A stretch of 64,000 bases of DNA from Pseudodesulfovibrio nedwellii (GCF_027923765.1 NZ_AP026709.1:1607501-1671500), one strand, 5' to 3'; counted from the first letter of the stretch, positions 32,906-41,575 are shown. The notes: generated from the sequence alone by a model not told the origin. Made by a program: numbers and translations.

Positions 32906-33888
32906 TGAAACGTTTCAATCATTTTGACGCCACCTCTGTTGAAGAGGCGGTTTCTCTCTTAAACGGTAGTGAAGGCCCGGCCTACGTCATGGGCGGAGGC
33001 AGCGACCTCATGGGTTGCCTCAAGGACAACCTCTGGATGGAGGCCCCCGAACGGATCATCAACCTCAAGACCATCCCCGGTCTCAAGGAAATCCGCGTAG
33101 AAGATGACGGCCTGCACATCGGTGCACTCGTCACCCTAACTGAAGTCGCTGAATCCGACATGGTCAAGGAACAGTGGCCCGGACTGGCCGAAGCGGCTCG
33201 CCGCACAGCATCTCCGCTGTTGCGCAACATGGGCACTATCGCCGGTAACATCTGTCAGGAAAACCGCTGCTGGTACTACCGTTACCCCGACAAAATTGGC
33301 GGTCGCATCGACTGCGTACGCAAAGGCGGCAAACGTTGTCTGGCCGTACCCGGCGACCACCGTTTCCACTCCATCTTCGGTGCAGTCAACAAATGCATCG
33401 CGGTGAATCCCAGCGACACGGCCCCTGCCTTCATCGCTCTGAACGCTACAGTCAAGACAACCAAACACGAAATCGCCATTGACGACTTCTTCTCCGCCGA
33501 AATGGGAGCACAGTCCACAATTCTGGATCGGGATGAAATAATCACTGAAATCGTGGTTCCGTTGCCGGAAGCCGGTCCGACCAGTGCTTTCCGCAAAATT
33601 GCCTACCGCAAATCCATCGACTTCGCCCTGGTCAACTGCGCTGCATCTGTCAGCGTGGTCGACGGCAAAGTCACCAGTGCTCGCATCTGCCTCAACGGAG
33701 TGCATAACAACCCGCGCCGTTGTGAAGCTTCGGAAGAACTGCTCATCGGCAAGGAGCTGACTGAAGAACTGGCTCAGGAAGCCGGCAAGGCCGCTGTTGC
33801 CGAAGCCAAGCCCCTGCTCCAGAACGGATTCAAGGTACAAATGGCACAGACCATCGTGGGTGATACCCTGATGGACTGCCTCAAGTAA
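32905..33888 (+). CDS. Molybdenum hydroxylase FAD subunit with an extra cysteine cluster
   Basis: A 327-residue FAD-binding subunit. FAD contacts are AYVMGGGSDLMG near residue 27 and the TIAGNIC loop near 111. Cysteines C122, C137, C145 and C164 lie in an insertion after this loop. A similar loop in 4-hydroxybenzoyl-CoA reductase binds an extra [4Fe-4S] cluster, and the spacing here is close to that pattern. If real, the cluster would add a redox centre between FAD and an external donor or acceptor. The C-terminal domain (residues 225-327) is the usual CO-dehydrogenase flavoprotein end. Its start overlaps the large-subunit stop by one base. Confidence 0.9.
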   Translation: MKRFNHFDATSVEEAVSLLNGSEGPAYVMGGGSDLMGCLKDNLWMEAPERIINLKTIPGLKEIRVEDDGLHIGALVTLTEVAESDMVKEQWPGLAEAARRTASPLLRNMGTIAGNICQENRCWYYRYPDKIGGRIDCVRKGGKRCLAVPGDHRFHSIFGAVNKCIAVNPSDTAPAFIALNATVKTTKHEIAIDDFFSAEMGAQSTILDRDEIITEIVVPLPEAGPTSAFRKIAYRKSIDFALVNCAASVSVVDGKVTSARICLNGVHNNPRRCEASEELLIGKELTEELAQEAGKAAVAEAKPLLQNGFKVQMAQTIVGDTLMDCLK

Positions 33889-33911
33889 CCATTAATACAA
33901 GGATGTTTGGC

Positions 33912-34526
33912 ATGCCCCACCAACTCGCCAACGTCTCCGGTGTCATTCTTGCCGCCGGCCAAGCCTCCCGAATGGGTAGGGACAAATTGTCCCTGCCCTT
34001 CCGGGGACTCCCCATATTGCAACATGTGGTGAACGCCGCACGCAACTCCACCCTGCGCGACGTGACCGTGGTTCTGCCCAAGGGGTCTGAACTGCGACGC
34101 ACAGTGGACCTCTCTGGTTGCAACGTCGTCACCAGTGTTCATCGTGACATGGGCCAGGCCGAGTCTCTCAAGACCGGTCTGCGCTCAGTCATAGACACTG
34201 CCGACGGGTGTATGGCCCTCTTAGGAGATCAACCACTTATTACAGCCTCGGCCATCGACATGCTTGTGGGTGCATTCACCCAACAACCCGAGTGTTGGGT
34301 CGCTCCAGTGCAAGAAGGTATGCGCGGCAACCCCATCACCATACCGTCTACATGGTTCCCCAAAGTCTTTGAACTGGAAGGCGACACAGGTGCTCGTCCG
34401 CTGCTCGGCTCTCCGGGACTGACTTTGCGCCTGGTTCGAATCCACGAGGTCGGACCTTTCATTGATGTGGATACCGAAGAACAATATCAACGACTTCTTA
34501 CCAACTACGGCCAAAAGACCGCTTAG
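33912..34526 (+). CDS. MobA/MocA-like molybdenum cofactor nucleotidyltransferase
   Basis: A 204-residue nucleotidyltransferase. The signature GVILAAGQASRMGRDKLSLPF near residue 9 is that of MobA and MocA, and GDQP occurs near residue 103. In hydroxylase loci this enzyme (MocA) makes the cytosine-dinucleotide form of the Mo cofactor. The ATG at 33912 has AAGGA at better spacing than the ATG at 33903. The gene follows the FAD subunit by 23 bases and precedes yqeB by nine. It very likely matures the hydroxylase. Confidence 0.88.
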   Translation: MPHQLANVSGVILAAGQASRMGRDKLSLPFRGLPILQHVVNAARNSTLRDVTVVLPKGSELRRTVDLSGCNVVTSVHRDMGQAESLKTGLRSVIDTADGCMALLGDQPLITASAIDMLVGAFTQQPECWVAPVQEGMRGNPITIPSTWFPKVFELEGDTGARPLLGSPGLTLRLVRIHEVGPFIDVDTEEQYQRLLTNYGQKTA

Positions 34527-34535
34527 GAGCACATT

Positions 34536-35342
34536 ATGAGTGCCATTCAAACCCCAACAATCACCATTCGCGGCGCAGGCGACCTTGCTACAGGCGTTGC
34601 CTTGCGACTCTATCAGGCCGGGCTGACCCGACTCCTGCTTTTGGAAACGGCCAACCCCCTCGCCGTACGCCGAACCGTGGCTTTTTCCGAAGCCATATAC
34701 CACGGTGAAATGACCGTTGAGGGGATCAAAGCCGCACGAATTTCTTCTCCTGATCTCACTGAAAAAGCATGGAGCAACGGCACAATTCCCGTTCTCGTTG
34801 ACCCGGAAGCCTCCTCTCTGGGTCAGGTAAAACCTGACGTACTGGTGGATGCCATCCTTGCCAAACGCAACATCGGGACAACTATGGATCAAGCTCCGCT
34901 GGTCATCGGTCTCGGACCGGGATTCACGGCCGGTCAAGACGTACACAGAGTCGTTGAGACCAAGCGCGGTCATCACCTAGGACGCGTCATCACCGAAGGG
35001 CCTGCGGCCGCGAACACAGGTGTCCCCGGTGTGATTGACGGCTTTTCCATAGAGCGCGTTTATTGGGCCGAACACGAAGGTACTTTCACAACCCCCTATG
35101 ACATCGGCCAACTGGTCAAAAAAGGCGATATCATCGGTTCTGTCGACGACACCCCGGTTGTTGCAGCCTTATCCGGCGTTATTCGAGGTCTGCTCAGAAA
35201 CAACACTCCGGTCGTCAAACGCACCAAACTTGGAGACGTGGACCCCAGAGGAACCATCTCCTACTGCGGTGAAACATCGGACAAGGCTTTGTCCATCGGC
35301 GGCGGCGTTCTCGAAACCATCTGCGCACAACTTTTCCTCTAA
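34536..35342 (+). CDS. yqeB: YqeB-family selenium-dependent molybdenum hydroxylase accessory protein
   Basis: A 268-residue protein. It begins with ITIRGAGDLATGVALRLYQ, a Rossmann-like GxGxxxxG region and the known YqeB opening. The motif AIYHGEMTVEGI near residue 50 and the C-terminal GDVDPRG are also conserved. YqeB is a marker of selenium-dependent molybdenum hydroxylases, whose active site carries a labile selenium atom. It is next to yqeC and the hydroxylase subunits here. The start has TAGGAGC upstream. Confidence 0.85.
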   Translation: MSAIQTPTITIRGAGDLATGVALRLYQAGLTRLLLLETANPLAVRRTVAFSEAIYHGEMTVEGIKAARISSPDLTEKAWSNGTIPVLVDPEASSLGQVKPDVLVDAILAKRNIGTTMDQAPLVIGLGPGFTAGQDVHRVVETKRGHHLGRVITEGPAAANTGVPGVIDGFSIERVYWAEHEGTFTTPYDIGQLVKKGDIIGSVDDTPVVAALSGVIRGLLRNNTPVVKRTKLGDVDPRGTISYCGETSDKALSIGGGVLETICAQLFL

Positions 35343-35349
35343 GGCACGC

Positions 35350-36180
35350 ATGAACGGGACCGTAACCCTAAGCGCTAGTGCCGCACTCACCTCGCCGGAA
35401 CACCGGCTTATCACCGTCATTGGAGCGGGAGGGAAGACCTCTCTCCTCCACTGGATAGCCAAAAGCAGAATTTCTGCAGGGCAACGGGTGGTCATAACAA
35501 CGACCACCAAAATCTTCCCGCTCCATGACGTAGATACCATCCTGATGACAGATGGCCCGGATTTTTTGAATCGACTGCGGCAAGCATTGATAAAAAGCCC
35601 TTGCGTAATCGCAGCCAAAAGATTTGACAAAAAAACCGGAAAAATCATCGGGTTAGACCCTGAAAGCGTTGATGCTCTTCACTATTCGGAAATTGCAGAC
35701 GCCATCCTCGTTGAAGCCGACGGCGCAGCCAGAAAACCACTCAAGGCACCGGCAGATCACGAACCAGTCATCCCGGTTGCATCTGATATCTGTGTCGGTA
35801 TCATGGGACTCGATGCTGTGGACCAGCCCTTTTCCGAAGACATTGTTCATCGATCCGATATTTTTGCTAAAATCACCGGAATTTCTTTTGGAGAAGCAAT
35901 CACTCCGACCCACATGATAAAAGCAGCGACGGCAGCTAACGGACTGTTTAAAGGCTGTCCTCAAAACTGTGAACGCATCGTACTACTCAACAAAATGGAT
36001 ATTCCCAGCGGAAAAGCACAGGTTGCAGAATTTACTGCCAAATTAAACGGAAGTGCCACAGCGTCGACTCTTTCATGGTTTGCAGGCAGTTGTCGTCAAC
36101 ATTGCTTGCACCACATCAATTATCAAAGCGTGATGTCCTGCGCTAAAAATAACCATCTTGAATTTTCATCTCAGTTCTGA
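35350..36180 (+). CDS. yqeC: YqeC-family selenium cofactor biosynthesis protein
   Basis: A 276-residue protein. A P-loop-like motif VIGAGGKTSLLHWIA lies near residue 22, and the family signature VEADGAARKPLKAP lies near 122. YqeC occurs with YqeB in genomes with selenium-dependent molybdenum hydroxylases and is thought to help insert selenium. The ATG at 35350 lies seven bases after yqeB. A longer in-frame form would overlap yqeB, so it is rejected. The last 40 residues are variable and contain several cysteines and histidines. Confidence 0.85.
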   Translation: MNGTVTLSASAALTSPEHRLITVIGAGGKTSLLHWIAKSRISAGQRVVITTTTKIFPLHDVDTILMTDGPDFLNRLRQALIKSPCVIAAKRFDKKTGKIIGLDPESVDALHYSEIADAILVEADGAARKPLKAPADHEPVIPVASDICVGIMGLDAVDQPFSEDIVHRSDIFAKITGISFGEAITPTHMIKAATAANGLFKGCPQNCERIVLLNKMDIPSGKAQVAEFTAKLNGSATASTLSWFAGSCRQHCLHHINYQSVMSCAKNNHLEFSSQF

Positions 36181-36196
36181 AAGGTTGGAGGGAACC

Positions 36197-37777
36197 ATGT
36201 CCAAACAAAAAAGTCCGCATACCCCGCTTCCAATGTGTCCGCCTGACAAAGGTGGCGTCTGCACCATATGTTTCTTTGGCGCACTCTCCATTATTCTGGC
36301 CGCGTGCATCCCTCTTCTGATGTACCCCGAAGCCGGAGAAAAAATCATCAACACCATGTTTCAGTTCGTCACCGTGAAAATGGGATGGCTCTACATGCTG
36401 TTCGGAGCCGGTACTTTTACCCTGCTCATGTGGTTCGCCTTTGGCCCTTTCAGTCATAAACGACTCGGTGACAAAATTGAATATTCCACTTTTTCCTGGA
36501 TAGGCATGCTTTTCTGTGCGGGCGTAGGCGCCGGCATCATGTTCGGTGGGTCCATTGACTGGGCCTACTATGCAGCCTACCCAATGCACGGCGAACCTGC
36601 CGGTTCACTCGAAGCCTACGAATGGGGCAGTGCGTACGGCATGTTTCACTGGGGACCAATCTGCTGGTCCATCTACGCGGTGTTAGCCGTGCCCATTGGC
36701 TATAGTTACTACGTCAAACGAGTTCCCATCCTGAACATTTCCCAGGCCTGTACAGGACTGCTCGGCGACAAGGTCAACGGCTGGCAAGGCAAAATCATCG
36801 ACATCCTTTTCATGACCGGACTTGTAGCCGGCTCAGCCACAGCCCTTGGACTGGGTATTCCCATCGTGGCCGCAGCTATTGCCTCCGTTGCCGGTATTGA
36901 ACATTCCTTCTGGTTGGAATTCGGCACCTTGCTTCTCGTCACTTCCATCTTCTGTGTATCAGCCAGCCTCGGCCTGAAAAAAGGACTGAGTAAACTTTCA
37001 GATTTCAACGTCATGATAGCCATGGCGCTTCTTCTGTTCGTTTTCATCGTCGGGCCCACGGTCTTTTTGACCGACATGGCCATCACATCGCTGGGCCTCA
37101 TGTATTCAAAGCTCATCACCATGGCCACGTCGATGGACCCTATGGATTCCGTAGGATTTACCAAGGACTGGACCGTTTTCTATTACGCTTGGTTCGTGGC
37201 ATACGCCCCGTTCATGTCCCTGTTCATTGCCAAAATCTCTCGTGGTCGCACAGTCCGCGAAGTAGTGCTTGGTCCGGTCCTCATTGCTTCATTGGGATGT
37301 GGCTGTTTTTATCTCGTCTTCGGCAACTTCGGTCTGTACCTCCAGCTTACCGGCCAACTTGATGTGGTGAGTATGGTTAAGACCGTCAAAGGCGCGACAG
37401 CCATCATGGCCATCGCGGACTTTATTCCCATGGCTTCACTCTATAAAATTGTCTTCGCCGGGGTCACCGCCATCTCCATGGCTACCACCTTTGACGCAGT
37501 TTCATTCGCTCTGGCCGCCACGACCACGCTCAAACTCACTCCCGATGAAGAACCTGCACGCTGGAACCGCCTGTTCTGGGCCATGTCTCTAGGCTTGGTC
37601 CCCACAGGGATTATGCTCATCGACGGGCCATTGTCCGTCCTGCAAACAGCTTCAATTGTAGTGGGGCTGCCCGTACTTGGCGTCGTCACCATCGGAGTTG
37701 TCGCATTCCTCAAGGAATACCGGCAAACCGGCTGGGTGGAATACGACGACGCTGTATGCGCTCCGCGCGATATATAA
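36197..37777 (+). CDS. BCCT-family transporter
   Basis: A 526-residue membrane protein with about twelve hydrophobic segments. The betaine/carnitine/choline family motifs are present: GMLFCAGVGAGIMFGGSIDW near residue 108 and GMFHWGPICWSIYAV near 150, including the tryptophans that line the cation site. It carries quaternary-ammonium or similar zwitterionic solutes. It lies within the hydroxylase and maturation genes, 16 bases after yqeC and 29 before a molybdopterin-binding gene. This suggests the hydroxylase substrate is a betaine-like heterocycle or the solute is co-metabolised. The start has GGAGGGA upstream. Confidence 0.85.
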   Translation: MSKQKSPHTPLPMCPPDKGGVCTICFFGALSIILAACIPLLMYPEAGEKIINTMFQFVTVKMGWLYMLFGAGTFTLLMWFAFGPFSHKRLGDKIEYSTFSWIGMLFCAGVGAGIMFGGSIDWAYYAAYPMHGEPAGSLEAYEWGSAYGMFHWGPICWSIYAVLAVPIGYSYYVKRVPILNISQACTGLLGDKVNGWQGKIIDILFMTGLVAGSATALGLGIPIVAAAIASVAGIEHSFWLEFGTLLLVTSIFCVSASLGLKKGLSKLSDFNVMIAMALLLFVFIVGPTVFLTDMAITSLGLMYSKLITMATSMDPMDSVGFTKDWTVFYYAWFVAYAPFMSLFIAKISRGRTVREVVLGPVLIASLGCGCFYLVFGNFGLYLQLTGQLDVVSMVKTVKGATAIMAIADFIPMASLYKIVFAGVTAISMATTFDAVSFALAATTTLKLTPDEEPARWNRLFWAMSLGLVPTGIMLIDGPLSVLQTASIVVGLPVLGVVTIGVVAFLKEYRQTGWVEYDDAVCAPRDI

Positions 37778-37806
37778 TCAATCATTCGCATCATATCGAG
37801 GTTATC

Positions 37807-38832
37807 ATGAAAACCATGCACGTTGAAAAAGCCGTGGGTACCGTCTTGTGTCAAGATATCACCCGCATCATCCCCGGCGGAGAAAAAGGCCCTGCATTCC
37901 GTCGCGGTCATGTGGTTACCGAAGCCGACATCCCGACATTGTTGGATATCGGCAAAGAACATCTTTATGTCTTCGATCCTCAGGACGGATACGTCCATGA
38001 AGATGACGCAGCACGGCGCATAGCCGAGGCCGCGGCTGGTCCGGGCATCGAACTGAGCACTCCGGTGGAAGGCAAAATCACTTTGCGCGCCACCCATGAC
38101 GGCTTGCTCGACATCAACACCGACACCCTGTTCAAACTAAACTCGGTCAAGGATGTCATATTCGGCACCATCCATACCAATCAATTGGTACAGACAGGCC
38201 GCGCCATGGCCGGTACCCGTGTCATTCCACTGGTCGTTCCCGAAGCAATCGTTGCCGAGGCCGAAGCAGTACTCCGCGATAACGCCCCGCTCATTCAAGT
38301 CCGTCCGCTCAAATCATGCCGCATCGGCATCGTCACCACGGGCAGCGAGGTCTACAATGGCCGCATTGAAGATAAATTTGGTCCGGTCATCCGCAAAAAA
38401 TTCAAAGGATATGGTTCAACCACCATCGGACAGAAGCTCGTTTCCGATGACCCGGAAATGACCAAGGGAGCCATTCTGGACTTTATCGAAAACGGAGCCG
38501 ATTTCGTCGTCGTCACTGGCGGTATGTCCGTGGACCCGGACGACCAGACACCCACTTCCATCCGCATGACCGGGGCCGAAGTCGTCACCTACGGTGCACC
38601 GACATTTCCCGGAGCCATGTTCATGCTCGCCCGCCTCGGAGACGTCCCTGTCGTCGGTCTTCCCGGTTGCGTCATGTACTATCGCGCCAGCATTTTCGAC
38701 CTGATCATACCACGCATTCTGGCAGGTAAGGACGTAACACGCGAAGACATCATCAACCTCGGCCACGGTGGATTCTGTGAAGGGTGTGAGACCTGCCGCT
38801 ACCCCGTGTGCAGCTTCGGTAAAGGGGCATAA
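37807..38832 (+). CDS. Molybdopterin-binding (MoeA/Mog-like) protein with cysteine-rich tail
   Basis: A 341-residue protein. A molybdopterin-binding fold occupies roughly residues 175-315, with GIVTTGSEVYNGRIED and VVVTGGMSVDPDDQTP. The N-terminal 170 residues resemble the MoeA first domains in part. The last 20 residues hold four cysteines as CEGCETCRYPVC, a likely metal or cluster site. It is encoded between BCCT and xdhC, so it probably assists Mo-cofactor or selenium insertion into the hydroxylase. The ATG at 37807 has GAGG upstream in TCGAGGTTATC. Confidence 0.85.
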   Translation: MKTMHVEKAVGTVLCQDITRIIPGGEKGPAFRRGHVVTEADIPTLLDIGKEHLYVFDPQDGYVHEDDAARRIAEAAAGPGIELSTPVEGKITLRATHDGLLDINTDTLFKLNSVKDVIFGTIHTNQLVQTGRAMAGTRVIPLVVPEAIVAEAEAVLRDNAPLIQVRPLKSCRIGIVTTGSEVYNGRIEDKFGPVIRKKFKGYGSTTIGQKLVSDDPEMTKGAILDFIENGADFVVVTGGMSVDPDDQTPTSIRMTGAEVVTYGAPTFPGAMFMLARLGDVPVVGLPGCVMYYRASIFDLIIPRILAGKDVTREDIINLGHGGFCEGCETCRYPVCSFGKGA

Positions 38833-38834
38833 AA

Positions 38835-39812
38835 ATGCAGAACGTCTTTGCATCCATCATGGAGGCCTTGGAAAAAGGCCAATCCGTTGTCAGGGTTTCT
38901 GTCATGAAAAGCAACGGGTCCACTCCACGCTCTGCCGGGGCAGTTATGGCCGTCTTCGAAGACGGTTCCACCGCCGGCACCATTGGCGGCGGATCTGTTG
39001 AAAATGCGAGCCACATGGCCGCGAAAAAGATGCAGCCCGGCACATCAACTATCCGCGAATTCGATCTGACAAACGCAGACGCCGCCAACCTCGGCATGGT
39101 CTGCGGCGGCAACATGACCGTCCTGTTGGACTCGCTGTTGCCTGATGACGCGAATATTACGCTTATCAAAAAGATGCTCGCCCATTGGCAAGCAGGCGAA
39201 CATCGTCTGCTCGTGACTTCGCTGTCCACATCCGGCACAGTGACGAATCGTGAAATCTTCCCCTTGGGCGGGACTTTTCCCGATACAGTTCGTACACCGA
39301 TGACCACGGAAACACCTGACTCAATCCAGTTCGTGGAGCCGGTTCACATCCCGGAAACAGTCCATTTTATCGGAGCGGGCCATGTGGCCAATGCCACGGC
39401 CAAACTGGCTGCTTTTGTCGGTTTTCGCGTTGTAGTGGTGGATGACCGTGAAGAATTCGCCAATGCTGTTCGATATCCCGAGGCCAGTGAAATTCGAGTC
39501 GAAAAGTCCCTGACAAAGTGCCTGCCGGAATCATTAGACAAAAATGATTTTATCGTCATCATGACACGCGGTCATATGCATGATCGCGATGTTCTGGCTC
39601 AAGCCTTGAGAACAAAAGCGGGCTATATCGGCATGATTGGCAGCAAAAAGAAAAAAGCGGCAGTGTATAAATCACTTCTCGAAAGCGGATACACGCAAAC
39701 CGCTCTCGACGCGGTTCACTGCCCTATCGGTTTAACCATCGACGCAGACACACCGGAAGAAATAGCCATCAGCATCATGGGCGAACTCATTCAAAGCAGA
39801 AAACAAAGCTAA
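38835..39812 (+). CDS. xdhC: XdhC/CoxI-family molybdenum hydroxylase maturation protein
   Basis: A 325-residue protein. The N-terminal XdhC/CoxI domain includes KSNGSTPRSAGAVMAVFEDG and GTIGGGSVE. The C-terminal Rossmann domain has GAGHVANATAKLAAFVGF and TRGHMHDRDV. XdhC binds and sulfurates (or in selenium systems modifies) the Mo cofactor before insertion into the hydroxylase. It begins two bases after the previous gene, so translation is coupled. It is the last gene of the hydroxylase island. A foldable inverted repeat follows. Confidence 0.9.
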   Translation: MQNVFASIMEALEKGQSVVRVSVMKSNGSTPRSAGAVMAVFEDGSTAGTIGGGSVENASHMAAKKMQPGTSTIREFDLTNADAANLGMVCGGNMTVLLDSLLPDDANITLIKKMLAHWQAGEHRLLVTSLSTSGTVTNREIFPLGGTFPDTVRTPMTTETPDSIQFVEPVHIPETVHFIGAGHVANATAKLAAFVGFRVVVVDDREEFANAVRYPEASEIRVEKSLTKCLPESLDKNDFIVIMTRGHMHDRDVLAQALRTKAGYIGMIGSKKKKAAVYKSLLESGYTQTALDAVHCPIGLTIDADTPEEIAISIMGELIQSRKQS

Positions 39813-39831
39813 TCACACACCACGCTTCCCA

Positions 39832-39949
39832 ACTCCTTTTCCACGAATATTCCCTGCCAAAAACCAATATGGAATTTGGCAGGGAAATCCAGTACGCTCA
39901 CACAGGTTTTTGTGAACGCATGACGATAGAATATCCGTGGAAAAGGAGT
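39832..39949. repeat. 20-base inverted repeat with inner hairpins, covering a ribosome site
   Basis: The arms 39832-39851 and 39930-39949 are complementary at 19 of 20 positions (ACTCCTTTTCCACG and CGTGGAAAAGGAGT at the outer ends). Inside lie a strong hairpin, TTCCCTGCCAAA with TTTGGCAGGGAA (39850-39861 and 39875-39886), and a small one, TCACA with TGTGA. As RNA this is a three-way junction. The right arm contains the AAAAGGAG ribosome site of the next gene, so folding would block its translation. It could also be a small mobile repeat. Confidence 0.6.
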
Positions 39950-39953
39950 AAAC

Positions 39954-40340
39954 GTGACTTTCCGAAAAATCATTTGTATTGCAGCGGCCTTCATGCTGGC
40001 CGCAACCACCCTATTCGGCGCTTGCACCAATTACACTCGTGAACGCGGTGTAGAAAACACATGGCGCAGCATCGACCTGTCACAAATCGTTCCCGGCACG
40101 ACTACACAGATGGAAATCGTCAAGCAACTCGGCCCACCATCACAGATCATCGACCTCAAGGCCGGTCCGGCGTTCTATTATCTTGCTGAACAGACACAGG
40201 GCGGCGGCGTAATTCTAATCCTCTTCAATCACATGGATGAAAAAATCACCTACGATCGGGCCGTTTTCTTCTTTGATACGCAGGGGGTACTTCTCGACTA
40301 TTCCTTAAGCAAGGAATCCATCTCACATGAGAAGAAATAA
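39954..40340 (+). CDS. Small putative lipoprotein with BamE/SmpA-like core
   Basis: A 128-residue protein. A signal sequence runs to about residue 23 and ends LFGAC, a near-lipobox with C24 as the likely lipid site. The mature part has VPGTTTQMEIVKQLGPPSQI, a pattern like BamE/SmpA-fold outer-membrane lipoproteins. The start is a GTG with AAAAGGAG upstream, which is enclosed in an inverted repeat. It overlaps the next, similar lipoprotein gene by 14 bases. The function is unknown; envelope maintenance is a family-level guess. Confidence 0.7.
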   Translation: MTFRKIICIAAAFMLAATTLFGACTNYTRERGVENTWRSIDLSQIVPGTTTQMEIVKQLGPPSQIIDLKAGPAFYYLAEQTQGGGVILILFNHMDEKITYDRAVFFFDTQGVLLDYSLSKESISHEKK

Positions 40341-40932
40341 AGCCTTCAAAACTCTTACCGCCGTATTGATGATCCTTGCCATCCTTTTCGGGTGTACCAT
40401 CATACGTTCCGAACCAGCCCATATTGAGAAGTTTGACACGACCCGATATGACTCCAACACGCACTACAGCGAAGTGCTGCGCGACATGGGACCACCGACC
40501 AAGATGTCACAACTCGGTACTGGTATGGTGTGGCTCTATGAAGATGTTACGCTCAAAGAAAACCAAATCGGCTTTGGCCCTATCAACGGCCCCCTCTCAA
40601 TTTTCAAATTGAACTTTGCCGCAGGTGACGGTAAATATCAGGGAACCGTCCTAACCTTTGATCTGGATGGCCGATTGACCAGCACAGGAACCATGAATGA
40701 GGAGCTTAACCTCGGTGAAGGCATGGCCTTTCAATTCGCCTTTGTGGTTTCAAGTCTGGTAGACATCGGAGATATCCGCCAAACGCCAAACCAACATACA
40801 TGGGGGAAATCCTTATTGCAGGATGTCCCTGCCGGATTAAATAGCCAACAAAACCTCGATACAGGTGCTCACGGCGTAGAACTCATGACCACTCCGCAAT
40901 TCACCGGCCAGCAATCACTGGCGAATCCATAA
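40327..40932 (+). CDS. Putative lipoprotein related to its upstream neighbour
   Basis: A 201-residue protein. The signal peptide ends LFGC with C23 as the lipid site. Like its neighbour it contains a short VLRDMGPPTKMSQL segment with a GPP motif, which suggests the pair arose from a common ancestor. The remainder, including a repeated glycine-rich GFGPINGP, is not recognised. It overlaps the previous gene by 14 bases and ends 16 bases before a LysE exporter gene. It is predicted to be attached to a membrane facing the periplasm. Confidence 0.72.
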   Translation: MRRNKAFKTLTAVLMILAILFGCTIIRSEPAHIEKFDTTRYDSNTHYSEVLRDMGPPTKMSQLGTGMVWLYEDVTLKENQIGFGPINGPLSIFKLNFAAGDGKYQGTVLTFDLDGRLTSTGTMNEELNLGEGMAFQFAFVVSSLVDIGDIRQTPNQHTWGKSLLQDVPAGLNSQQNLDTGAHGVELMTTPQFTGQQSLANP

Positions 40933-40948
40933 ATAAAAAAAGTCACTC

Positions 40949-41566
40949 ATGCTTGAACTCATTACCGTCACCATATTCATGCTCCTTGCCGCGATGGCAC
41001 CGGGTGCCGACTTCGCATTGGTGGTCCGCAACTCGCTGCTTTATTCCCGCCGTTCTGCCTGCTTCACCGCTATTGGCGTCGGAGCCGGGCAGTCTATCCA
41101 TACGACATACAGCGTTCTCGGACTGACTGTACTCATATCCAAATCCCTGATGCTCTTCACCATCGTCAAATATGTTGGAGCCGCCTATCTTTGTTATCTC
41201 GGAATCCGCAGTCTCATGGCCGGAGGCGGCCCACACGCGACAGAAATCAAACCAGCCGAAAAGGATATTTCCGCCTTTGCGGCCTTCAAACAGGGACTCA
41301 TCTGCAACACTCTAAACCCCAAGGCTCCCCTCATTTATATCGCATTTTACAGCGCGGTTCTGCCACCGGACATTTCTCAACTTGGTAAAATTCTCTACGG
41401 CCTCGAATTCATACTTATCGTTGGAGGCTGGTTCGTCTTCCTCGCCTGCATCATCACCCACCCCACTGTAAAAAACGTCCTTGGACGTGTGCAGCGGATA
41501 CTGACCAAAGCCCTTGGCGGCATGATGCTTTATTTTGGTATTCGACTGGCTTTCATTGAACAATAA
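40949..41566 (+). CDS. LysE/RhtB-family exporter
   Basis: A 205-residue membrane protein with six hydrophobic segments. The conserved opening AAMAPGADFALVVRNSLLYS and the later GLICNTLNPKAPLIYIAFYS are typical of LysE/RhtB translocators, which export amino acids and similar solutes. It follows the lipoprotein gene by 16 bases. The start is the first ATG of the frame. The substrate cannot be told from sequence. A hairpin ends the unit. Confidence 0.88.
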   Translation: MLELITVTIFMLLAAMAPGADFALVVRNSLLYSRRSACFTAIGVGAGQSIHTTYSVLGLTVLISKSLMLFTIVKYVGAAYLCYLGIRSLMAGGGPHATEIKPAEKDISAFAAFKQGLICNTLNPKAPLIYIAFYSAVLPPDISQLGKILYGLEFILIVGGWFVFLACIITHPTVKNVLGRVQRILTKALGGMMLYFGIRLAFIEQ

Positions 41567-41575
41567 TCACAAAAA

